Below, in pieces: positions 17,542-23,870 of a stretch of 64,000 nucleotides of DNA; within the stretch, counting starts at the first letter, position 1; every line of letters starts with the position of its first letter. The notes beneath the pieces were generated by a model. The model was not told the origin of the DNA and did not search any database. It saw nothing but the letters and a program-made list of their open reading frames with translations. Made by a program: the position numbers and the translations under genes. The stretch is from Bacteroidia bacterium (lineage in GTDB: Bacteria > Bacteroidota > Bacteroidia > J057). The stretch covers positions 682,001-746,000 of the forward strand of contig JAWKNO010000002.1 in NCBI GenBank assembly GCA_041391665.1. Direction: 5' to 3'.

Positions 17542-17590
17542 ATTCGTGGCTTAAACTAAAGGGGCGATTATCAGGGTAACCACGAATGAA
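17542..17590. repeat. ATTCGTGG/CCACGAAT inverted repeat overlapping a start codon
   Basis: The left arm ATTCGTGGCTT (17542-17552) pairs with AACCACGAAT (17578-17587) around a 25-base loop, preceded by two more ATTCGTG copies at 17522 and 17533. This is a recognised type of dispersed extragenic repeat in Bacteroidota and cyanobacteria. The right arm contains the ATG used by the next gene. Confidence 0.75.
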
Positions 17591-18674
17591 ATATACCACG
17601 CTTCTCCTTCTTTTTTCATTGACAAAAATCTGTCCGGGGCAGGTGGCGGATACTGCCATGGATGTCTTCAAGGTTGAAACTCCTGAAAGCAGCCAGCAAT
17701 TTTTTACCAACGACCCTGTCTGGCGAGGTGCAGACGGGGCATCCTCCATTGATCTCGGAAATGGCAAAATTTTATGGCTTTTCAGCGATAGTTTCATTGC
17801 CAGTGATTCTTCCGGTTCGAGAAAAAATGCAGTCTTAATCAGAAATAGTATCGCTGTTCAGGATGGCTATGATTTACCAACAGCCATTATCAGGTTTTTC
17901 TGGAACCGAAAAGGGGGAAATCCCCGGGCATTTTTTCATCAACCCGGAAAATACTGGTTCTGGACCGGGCACGGTATGAGGATTAATGACCGGGTGCTCG
18001 TCTTTCTGATGAAGGTGCGAAGTACTGAAACCGGACTGGGTTTTGAAGTATTTGACTGGGCTACGGTGCTGATTCAAAACCCTGACGACGATCCTGCGAC
18101 GTGGGAACTTCGCTACCACAGAGGAGCAGAAACTTACGGTTTGATTGCAGGCTCAGCCGCAGTGCTGAGCGATGATCATTACCTGTATGCATTTGGTGCA
18201 GTCGAACCCGATACCCATGAGGCATATGTGCTGCGTTGGAAGCTGGCCCAGGCCTATAAGGGAAAAATGGCACATCCTGAATGGTGGATAGGGGACAGGT
18301 GGGAGCAGCGGAAAACCCGGTTGTCAGTGCCAGCACCTTTGTTTATGGGCAGTACCGAATATTCGGTACACTATGATTACCGGTTGAAAAAGTATGTGCA
18401 GATTCAGTCCTATGGTTTTGGTGAAGCGGAACTGGGGTTGCGGATGGCCGACAGCATAGTGGGAAAGTGGTCGGAACCCATTATATTTTACAAACCCGAC
18501 TATACAGGCGTAAAAAGCCCGATCATGTATGCTGCCAGGGCCCATCCTGAGCTATTGGGAGACGGGCTTTGGATCACTTTTAATGTAAATAGTCTGGATT
18601 TTGGGGCACTGATTGAAAACCAGGGGATTTATTTTCCGAAGTTTATCTTGCTGAAGATTGAGGCAAAAAACTGA
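17586..18674 (+). CDS. Secreted five-bladed beta-propeller protein (DUF4185/GH43-like)
   Basis: A 362-residue protein with a signal peptide (MKYTTLLLLFSLTKICPGQ). The mature part opens with VWRGADGASSIDLGNGKILW LFSDSF, the Asp-rich first-blade signature of five-bladed propellers such as DUF4185 and glycoside hydrolase clan proteins, and continues with blade-like stretches (YWFWTGHGM, DHYLYAFGAVEPDT, YSVHYDYRLKKYVQIQSYGF, MYAARAHPELLGDGLWITFN). Acidic residues at the blade starts could form a glycosidase-like centre, but no activity can be stated. The ATG sits in the right arm of an ATTCGTGG inverted repeat, so the N-terminus may have been recruited from repeat DNA. It stands alone between repeats and RHS remnants. 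Confidence 0.72.
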   Translation: MKYTTLLLLFSLTKICPGQVADTAMDVFKVETPESSQQFFTNDPVWRGADGASSIDLGNGKILWLFSDSFIASDSSGSRKNAVLIRNSIAVQDGYDLPTAIIRFFWNRKGGNPRAFFHQPGKYWFWTGHGMRINDRVLVFLMKVRSTETGLGFEVFDWATVLIQNPDDDPATWELRYHRGAETYGLIAGSAAVLSDDHYLYAFGAVEPDTHEAYVLRWKLAQAYKGKMAHPEWWIGDRWEQRKTRLSVPAPLFMGSTEYSVHYDYRLKKYVQIQSYGFGEAELGLRMADSIVGKWSEPIIFYKPDYTGVKSPIMYAARAHPELLGDGLWITFNVNSLDFGALIENQGIYFPKFILLKIEAKN

Positions 18675-18790
18675 TGGTATATTCATACTTCGGATTGGCT
18701 CCGGCGGTGTAGGCGACGCGGCCTTCGATAGAACTCAGGGAACAACCTTCACTGTGGTAAATGGCTTCGATCTCAGCGTTATCACCCATA
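18675..18790 (-). pseudogene. RHS/YD-repeat core remnant, orphan fragment
   Basis: Reverse-strand translation gives IEAIYHSEG, GRVAYTAGANPKYEYTI and then loses similarity. In Bacteroidota RHS proteins this stretch directly precedes the DHLGNTR motif. Between SEG and GRV sits an in-frame 24-base insert containing CCCTGAG...TCGAAGG (18722-18740). No start signal, no DHLGN continuation and no toxin domain are present, so this is a relic. It lies downstream of the immunity-like gene at 18798, at the tail of the cassette series. Confidence 0.65.
18722..18740. repeat. Palindromic insert element, copy 1 (in RHS remnant)
   Basis: CCTTCGATAGAACTCAGGG, a diverged copy of the imperfect palindrome CCCTTCGACGATCGCTCAGGG also found at 20717, 22708 and 22913. 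Here it adds 24 bases in frame to an RHS coding sequence, and GAAGG flanks both ends like a target duplication. Confidence 0.6.
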
Positions 18791-18797
18791 CACTAAG

Positions 18798-19262
18798 TTA
18801 TTGGTCCTCAAAAGTCTCATACCCAAATCGTTGATATCCCAGAGAGGTGTAGTGTTCGTTTAAATAAAAAGAACCTCCGGCAGAATCGTATGGGGATATT
18901 TTCACAATATAGGAACTATTAAATTTTTCGGGAACATGTGGCTTTCCAGAGGATAATACTTCCAATGTATCGCCCCGAAACCGATAAAACAAGGTTTGCT
19001 CGGAACTATACACAATATCAATTTTCTTATTAGGTTTCTTTGTCGTGCTGGATGAGGTAGAAATATAAGTTAATGAACCACTGAAACCCCATGAATAAAG
19101 TTTAAGATATAGCTTCTCGGGATTATGGGGCGCATGAATTTCGTGTGATTCGATGAGATATGTTGGGCCGCAGGCAACAAGGAACATGATGATTACTGCA
19201 AGCCAGAAGAAAAGCAAGGTATAAATACGATTTTTCGAAATAGATATTAGTGTTTTCTCCAT
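18798..19262 (-). CDS. Small lipoprotein or membrane-anchored protein, candidate RHS-toxin immunity
   Basis: A 154-residue protein. After a basic N-terminus (MEKTLISISKNRIY) comes one membrane segment (TLLFFWLAVIIMFLVAC) ending in LVAC, a possible lipobox. The rest is beta-rich with Tyr and Ser. No family was recognised. The ATG at 19262 overlaps the stop of the broken RHS C-terminal cassette by 16 bases, the arrangement of toxin-immunity pairs. The gene is AT-richer than the genomic background. The immunity role is inferred from position only. Confidence 0.6.
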   Translation of the reverse strand: MEKTLISISKNRIYTLLFFWLAVIIMFLVACGPTYLIESHEIHAPHNPEKLYLKLYSWGFSGSLTYISTSSSTTKKPNKKIDIVYSSEQTLFYRFRGDTLEVLSSGKPHVPEKFNSSYIVKISPYDSAGGSFYLNEHYTSLGYQRFGYETFEDQ

Positions 19263-19570
19263 TTTTCACTTTGTTTTACCTGATATCTGATTTTTGCTCC
19301 TTGGTCCCATCCTTTGTCAATCATTCGTCCGGCATATTCGACTTCACCGTAATATGGTGCATTCCCATAAGGAGAGGGCACGATAGGAGGTAAGGCAGCA
19401 AGGGCAATCATTGTCCCCTTATTTGCACCCTGATGAAGTGCACCAGCCATTTTCAATCCAAACGGGTCCGCTGAGGCGGATGCAAGCATACTAATGATTC
19501 TCCTGGAGGATCTCCGAAGGCGTCTGTACCGCGCCGTCGCCGTTGAGGTCGCAGAAGGTTGAGTATTATC
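19247..19570 (-). pseudogene. RHS C-terminal cassette C, broken
   Basis: Two frames carry the parts. At 19494-19569 the translation is YSTFCDLNGDGAVQ plus TPSEILQENH, the typical RHS segment just before YYPFGL, and then a TAG stop. In another frame DPFGLKMAG resumes, followed by a tail of about 70 residues with a hydrophobic segment (TMIALAALPPIV) and ending ..KQSEKWRKH at 19247. The YYPFG junction has been replaced by 27 unrelated bases, so the core is disrupted, although the tail could still be translated from within. The tail is a candidate toxin end because it overlaps the downstream immunity-like gene. Confidence 0.6.
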
Positions 19571-19674
19571 ATGCAAAAATTCCGCAGACCACTTAATTCT
19601 CAGTATAGCACTGAAATACCTAAAATCCTTCATTGGTTTTTTTACCTGTCTATTCCCCTTCGCCTGGCAATTTA

Positions 19675-20115
19675 CTACAGGACTAAACCTAATTCAAGAT
19701 ACTTCCCCGTGCTATCTTCCTGTATTTTACGCCAGAATTCCTTATCCTCTGCCTCAAAAAAATCCAGTTCGATAAATCTGAATTTGTCATTTATGTTTTC
19801 TTTTTCAAAATCGCCTCCAATTGCATAAAACACACACGTATCTTTTCTCCACTCCAGCACCAGATGAAATCCGTCGCGATAGCCGCATTCGCTTGTTTTT
19901 AGGCAAACCTCCGGGGCTTTCCACTTTTTGTATATCCCGGGGGTGATATAGGCTTGACAATAGGAACCCTGATAATACTGGATCTGAGTGATATGATTTC
20001 TGCCGTCGGGGGACGAATAATAATAAAATTCATATTTGGGAATCAGGAAATATACGAGGCCTGCAAAGAAAACTACCAGAAACCCCCAGGCAGATGTTAC
20101 AATTACTTTCTCCAT
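19675..20115 (-). CDS. Membrane-anchored small protein, candidate immunity to the adjacent RHS toxin
   Basis: A 146-residue protein. The ATG at 20115 is preferred over a TTG at 20121; it lies 2 bases after the stop of the RHS C-terminal frame (20118-20120), typical of toxin-immunity coupling. An N-terminal membrane segment (TSAWGFLVVFFAGLVYFLI) is followed by a soluble, Tyr/Phe/Glu-rich domain with two Cys (SYCQAY, EVCLKTSECGYRDG). No family was recognised. The sequence is AT-rich. Immunity to the preceding toxin domain is inferred from position. Confidence 0.65.
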   Translation of the reverse strand: MEKVIVTSAWGFLVVFFAGLVYFLIPKYEFYYYSSPDGRNHITQIQYYQGSYCQAYITPGIYKKWKAPEVCLKTSECGYRDGFHLVLEWRKDTCVFYAIGGDFEKENINDKFRFIELDFFEAEDKEFWRKIQEDSTGKYLELGLVL

Positions 20116-20117
20116 AA

Positions 20118-20913
20118 TCAAAACTTTTTTGAATTTTTCATGCCGTATTGAATCGCCTTAAAGGTCGCCCGGTCTTCTCCGTGGCCGGGATGGAAATTTA
20201 ATGGATTTAAGACATTTCCAGAACCCATACCACCTATATAAGAACCCACCAAAACCGCAAAACCCGCAGGTTTTGAACCGCCAATATCTAACGAACCAAA
20301 CCCATTCAAGGCAAAGTTATTCGTCATCCACTTTGTCCTGTCCGCCACCACTCCCGCCAGAATATTCCCGGCATCCCGTGCGGAAACAATCGTGCCATCC
20401 GGGAGGCGAGAGCCATAGTAAGCACCCTCTTTCCCTCCGGGGTTATCTTCATTTGTTTTAATATCGTATCGCTCATCGGCTCCCGCGTTTGACGCATATG
20501 TAAAAAAACTTGCTACACCATCCAATTCAGTCAGATACGTATTTATCTTATCTCCGGCCCAGATGCTGCTAAAATCAATATAGGCATTTTTACCGCGAGT
20601 AACGATTCTTTGCTCCAGCAGATTCGCCGCAGCAAACGAAAACAAATGCGGAGCCTGATCAGCCAACCCATCCACCCCATTCCACCTCCCCGCCTCGGGC
20701 ATATACATCCGCGCCCCCCTTCGACGATCGCTCAGGGTAAACTCCGTCGAGCCACCCCAGGCCGTGATCAGCCTGCAACTCCTTCCCGCTGTACTGGTAC
20801 AGGTTGTCGGGCGCGGCGGCGTTTGTCCACGGGCCGTGGAGGGAGAGGCTGAAGGATTGGACTTGATATTGCGCGGCGTTGCTGAGTTTCACGGTTTTGG
20901 TGAGTTTGGGCAA
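20118..20913 (-). pseudogene. RHS C-terminal cassette B, frameshifted by a palindromic insert; possible type 44 polymorphic toxin
   Basis: The core part (20913 to about 20745) reads LTKTVKLSNAAQYQVQSF, NLYQYSGKELQADHGLGW and LD, a standard RHS core. A net 25-base insertion containing CCCTGAGCGATCGTCGAAGGG then shifts the frame, and the core resumes in the next frame as ARMYMPEAGRWNGVDGLADQAP, fused to about 165 residues ending MKNSKKF at 20118. That tail contains YYGSRLPDGTIVSARDAGN and ILAG, resembling the polymorphic toxin type 44 signature (weak recognition). The usual PYRFGFNNPL..DPSG step is missing. Start would be TTG at 20913. Either a silent cassette, a pseudogene, or read through by slippage; the downstream immunity-like gene is intact. 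Confidence 0.65.
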
Positions 20914-20934
20914 GCATAAATATACGCTATTTTT
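20650..20934. repeat. Direct repeat of RHS core, copy B
   Basis: Near-identical to 22641-22957, from GGAGCCTGATCAGCC through the core to GCATAAATATACGCTATTTT. Copy B lacks the 32 bases that hold a second palindromic element in copy A. It covers the last core segment and the sequence before it, so recombination between copies could swap toxin-immunity modules. Confidence 0.85.
20717..20744. repeat. Palindromic insert element, copy 2 (in RHS cassette B)
   Basis: CCCTTCGACGATCGCTCAGGG followed by TAAACTCC. It interrupts the RHS core between GLGWLD and ARMYMPEAG and shifts the frame by +1. Confidence 0.8.
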
Positions 20935-21526
20935 ACAACAACTGAATGTACCTGTAATCTATGGGTATTAATAAATATGCGTAATTACTGTTCTCCATAA
21001 AACTTCCTTCTAATAGATTTTTGACACATTCATCTACTTTCCAAACAAGAAAATCTCCTTCAATTCTATAAATCACTACTCTCTTGCCTTTGAAAGTCGG
21101 TAAGCCTTTTATTTTTCTAAATCCGGTAAGCGGTAAAGATGATGCCCTTATCAGAATTTGGGATTGGTCATTAAAACAAAAAATGGTCAAAAGTTCCAAA
21201 TAGGCTTGTGGTCGTAGTAAAATATAAACACTGTCTTTTTGATTCACTGAAGTGAATGCTATGTCTCTTATTTGGGGAGTTTGAGATTCATTCGTTCCCG
21301 TATTCATGAAAAAAATCTCCGCATCAAAATCAATCAAAACCTTTTTCTTTCTTTTCTCATCTGTTGTGTTATTTTTAATAGCCTTAGCAGCCTTTCGGTC
21401 AACTGAAATGACTGCGTAACCGGTGACGGATAGCGTGTCTCCGTTTTTATAAACTGGTGATGCTCTGTAAAATGTGGGTGATAACAAAATTACTGCGAGT
21501 AATAACAATATATTATTTTTTCTCAT
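20933..21526 (-). CDS. Secreted hypothetical protein in the RHS region
   Basis: A 197-residue protein; the ATG at 21526 is preferred over the TTG at 21532. Signal peptide MRKNNILLLLAVILLSPTFYRASP. The mature part is Lys/Asn-rich in the middle (KAAKAIKNNTTDEKRKKK) and beta-like after that. No family was recognised. It ends right at the repeated RHS core sequence and could be the immunity gene of a lost toxin or cargo of the cassette. AT-rich like the other cassette genes. Confidence 0.55.
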   Translation of the reverse strand: MRKNNILLLLAVILLSPTFYRASPVYKNGDTLSVTGYAVISVDRKAAKAIKNNTTDEKRKKKVLIDFDAEIFFMNTGTNESQTPQIRDIAFTSVNQKDSVYILLRPQAYLELLTIFCFNDQSQILIRASSLPLTGFRKIKGLPTFKGKRVVIYRIEGDFLVWKVDECVKNLLEGSFMENSNYAYLLIPIDYRYIQLL

Positions 21527-21659
21527 AGTCAAGGGTTGAGGAGGTCGTAGAACTTTTAAAGCAGAATTTCTACTTTAGACCTGTTGCGGCTTAGGGGAAG
21601 AGGATACTCCCAATCTGCGCTACCAGCTATGTATAACAGCGAGTATCTTGACATAGATA

Positions 21660-22097
21660 TTACACAAATAAATCATTAAAATACCAGCATGTAAAACAAT
21701 AGACAGAGTTAAGGATAGGGATTGACCGCTGGATATAAATAATTAAAAATAAATGAATAAACATAAAGTAGATAATAAAGCTTTTCCCTTTTATTCTCCT
21801 AAAGAACAATTGGCTATAGCCAAATAGCAACGAGGGAAGAAATGTGATTATATACATTATATCTACCCAAAGGAATAATTTTTCTGCCCAGATAAGGAAA
21901 TTACTAAATAAAATGCCGATCGAATTTCTATTCACCTGAGCAAAATGTGTTATTGAAAACCCATTCTCCTCATCCGGAAGTTTTCCTAACTTATAATAGG
22001 CGACCCCGGTAAAAAGTATAGTTATCAGAACTCCGAAAATAGATAAATACCCCGTAAACAAGAAGAGCTTCGATAAAAGTCTAATCAAAATTTTCAT
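21660..22097 (-). CDS. Four-segment membrane protein, candidate immunity gene of RHS cassette A
   Basis: A 145-residue, strongly hydrophobic protein with about four membrane segments (LFLFTGYLSIFGVLITILFTGV; GILFSNFLIWAEKLFLWV; MYIITFLPSLLFGYSQLFF; FIIYFMFIHLFLIIYI). No family was recognised. It is very AT-rich. It follows the short RHS cassette ending at 22307, but a 209-base gap separates them, so the pairing is weaker than for the other cassettes. Confidence 0.55.
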   Translation of the reverse strand: MKILIRLLSKLFLFTGYLSIFGVLITILFTGVAYYKLGKLPDEENGFSITHFAQVNRNSIGILFSNFLIWAEKLFLWVDIMYIITFLPSLLFGYSQLFFRRIKGKSFIIYFMFIHLFLIIYIQRSIPILNSVYCFTCWYFNDLFV

Positions 22098-22306
22098 TAC
22101 AACTTTTTTACATGTTATTAAACAATTGGACTTACCTCAAATACCCGATCACGAATCTTTTCAAATTAGTTTTAGATTATTTTAGTCCCCCATCGCAAGC
22201 CCTTTTGTATTTTTGAGGTTAAAACTTTTCACAAAATTGAACCGTTTTCCCACATACGAGCTTACTTTGAACAATTCAATATAATACTTAAAAATATGCA
22301 AATGAT
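22098..22306. other. AT-rich spacer without recognised features
   Basis: No open frame of protein-like composition, no hairpin with a T-run and no RHS similarity was found. It separates the RHS cassette A stop from the membrane protein gene. Confidence 0.4.
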
Positions 22307-22707
22307 CTAGTTACACGGACTAGGATCAGGGCAAGAAGAAACTAATCGCCCCCATTTGGAATTAGTAGAACCTCTTGTAATAGGGCCATAATCCGCATTC
22401 CCCCCAACTACTGCTGTAGAATTATTCTGTGATTGTTTGGTGCCTACCTCTGTTTGCGCACCTTCAGTTCCGCCTGCATCCTGCCAATCTGTGAGATTCA
22501 CGACCCGAATATCTGTGCTACCCGTTTTGTCCTGTCCTAGGTATACTCCATTTTCATCCACATAGTGGCTTTCATAATTCCCACTCGGATCGCCAAACTT
22601 CAACGGGTTATTAAACCCAAACCGATACGGCGTCCAGCCCGGAGCCTGATCAGCCAACCCATCCACCCCATTCCACCTCCCCGCCTCGGGCATATACATC
22701 CGCGCGC

Positions 22708-22735
22708 CCCTTCGACGATCGCTCAGGGTAAACTC
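22708..22735. repeat. Palindromic insert element, copy 3 (in RHS cassette A)
   Basis: CCCTTCGACGATCGCTCAGGG followed by TAAACTCC, at the same codon position as copy 2. Confidence 0.8.
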
Positions 22736-22912
22736 CGTCGATCCACCCCAACCCGTGATCAGCCTGCAACTCCTTCCCGCTGTACTGGTACAGGTTGTCG
22801 GGCGCGGCGGCGTTCATCCACGGGCCGTGGAGGGAGAGGCCGAAGGGTTGAACCTGATATTGCACGGCGTTGCTGAGTTTCACGGTTTGGGTGAGTTTGG
22901 TGCCGGATGCGT

Positions 22913-22933
22913 CCTTTCGACGGTCGCTCAGGG
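22913..22933. repeat. Palindromic insert element, copy 4 (start of RHS cassette A)
   Basis: CCTTTCGACGGTCGCTCAGGG, inside the 32 bases present only in copy A of the direct repeat. It contributes the residues PALSDRRKDA to the start of the cassette A frame, in frame. Confidence 0.7.
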
Positions 22934-23068
22934 CAGGCATAAATATACGCTATTTTTTTGCTACTGCCAGCGTGCGACGGAAGGTTATACTTTAAATAAA
23001 GCGATTTATGAACTTTTTGCGAAATAGATTTTGGACTCCCCAATCAGCAAAACCGCGCCTAAAGTACA

Positions 23069-23244
23069 TTAAAAAACGGAATTATCAACTTATTGGGATA
23101 AACCACGAAGGACACCAGGAAGCCACGAGGGACACAAAGCACAGTTTCCTTGTGCCCTTTGAGAGGCCTTTGTGTCCCTGGTGGTTTCTGCTTCGCTTCG
23201 GAAAGATTACTTTCTCCCAATTACTTTATAATTCCGTTAAAAAA
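23069..23244. repeat. Long imperfect hairpin element, MITE-like
   Basis: The outer arms TTAAAAAACGGAATTAT.. (23069-23098) and ..ATAATTCCGTTAAAAAA (23215-23244) are inverted copies. Inside, CACGAGGGACACAAAG (23124-23139) pairs with CTTTGTGTCCCTGGTGG (23168-23184), preceded by AACCACGAAGGACACC. The 176 bp could fold almost end to end. It encodes no protein and resembles the dispersed CACGAAGG/CACAAAG extragenic repeats of Bacteroidota. Terminal inversion without a transposase suggests a non-autonomous element. The remaining parts of the 22958-23290 gap hold nothing recognisable. Confidence 0.8.
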
Positions 23245-23290
23245 TCTCCTTCCGTGGATTAAAAAAACTAAGGTGTTTCATGTGTTCCCC

Positions 23291-23860
23291 TCACCCCATC
23301 TCATCCAGCACCTTACTCTGGATCGCCAGATATTCCGCCTCCTTCAGACTCAGACTCTTCCATGCGCGGAAGGCGAGGAGTGAAAATATCAGAAAACTGA
23401 CCGTAATGCCCGCAAAGGCTGCCCATCGCTGACCCCATCTGTCAAACGGGGAGTGGGGCAGAAGTACAAACAAATCACCCGTGATCAGTATCATCATGCT
23501 GTTGAATGCCCAGGCACGGCAAATGCGGATGCGCATTTTGCTGTATTCGATCAACTCGCGCAGACTGTCTGATTTCAGGTAGATTTTGGTCCGGGCGATG
23601 ATATAATCTTCCTTACCCAGAAATCGGGGGTTGTGGTAATTTTCTTTAAACCACTTGTCAAACAGGTTGTCCACCAGCCGGTCTGTAACCACGCCTGCGA
23701 TATACAAAAACGGAGAAAATACAATCACAAATGCAGGCTCACTGATTAATGGCAAAGAAATCCATTCATACCCGACAAAGATAAACAGTACCAGGGCCAG
23801 CCAGACGATCGTTCCGGCACCGGCGACAATGAGTTCGATGATATAACTGGAGGATTTCAT
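23291..23860 (-). CDS. Membrane protein of unknown function with paired N- and C-terminal membrane segments
   Basis: A 189-residue protein. Two membrane segments at about residues 8-30 and 42-58, a central soluble part of about 70 residues (charged, with KWFKENYHNPRFLGKEDYIIARTK and LRELIEYSKMRIRICR), then two more at about 118-135 and 145-165, and a short helical tail. No family signature was recognised. It starts 10 bases after the stop of the SNF-family transporter gene on the same strand, so the two are probably co-transcribed; a partner role is possible but unproven. Confidence 0.65.
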   Translation of the reverse strand: MKSSSYIIELIVAGAGTIVWLALVLFIFVGYEWISLPLISEPAFVIVFSPFLYIAGVVTDRLVDNLFDKWFKENYHNPRFLGKEDYIIARTKIYLKSDSLRELIEYSKMRIRICRAWAFNSMMILITGDLFVLLPHSPFDRWGQRWAAFAGITVSFLIFSLLAFRAWKSLSLKEAEYLAIQSKVLDEMG

Positions 23861-23870
23861 GGCAATGGGT

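Larger units (their letters stand above)
22307..22940 (-). pseudogene. RHS C-terminal cassette A, frameshifted by a palindromic insert
   Basis: From an ATG at 22940 the frame reads TKLTQTVKLSNAVQYQVQPF, NLYQYSGKELQADHGLGWID and is then shifted by the same net 25-base insert as in cassette B. It resumes in the next frame as ARMYMPEAGRWNGVDGLADQ with APGWTPYRFGFNNPLKFGDPSG, the complete RHS core end. About 85 residues follow (YVDENGVYLGQDKTGSTDIR..., ending CPDPSPCN), a short tail that may be a truncated toxin. A second palindromic element lies within the first ten codons. As a single reading frame it is broken; a silent-cassette role is possible. Confidence 0.65.
22641..22957. repeat. Direct repeat of RHS core, copy A
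   Basis: Counterpart of 20650-20934 at an offset of 1991 bases, increasing to 2023 after a 32-base insertion that contains palindromic element copy 4. Shared sequence includes the frameshifting insert itself, so the insertion predates the duplication. Confidence 0.85.

Noticed and set aside
21541..21659. Possible gene or RHS remnant between the secreted and membrane proteins
   Set aside because: Short frames with stops; AGSADWEYPLPLSRNRSKV-like reading shows no known similarity and no start.
23008..23262. 84-codon forward frame
   Set aside because: Translation of the hairpin element (HEGHQEATRDTKH type peptides are typical repeat artefacts).
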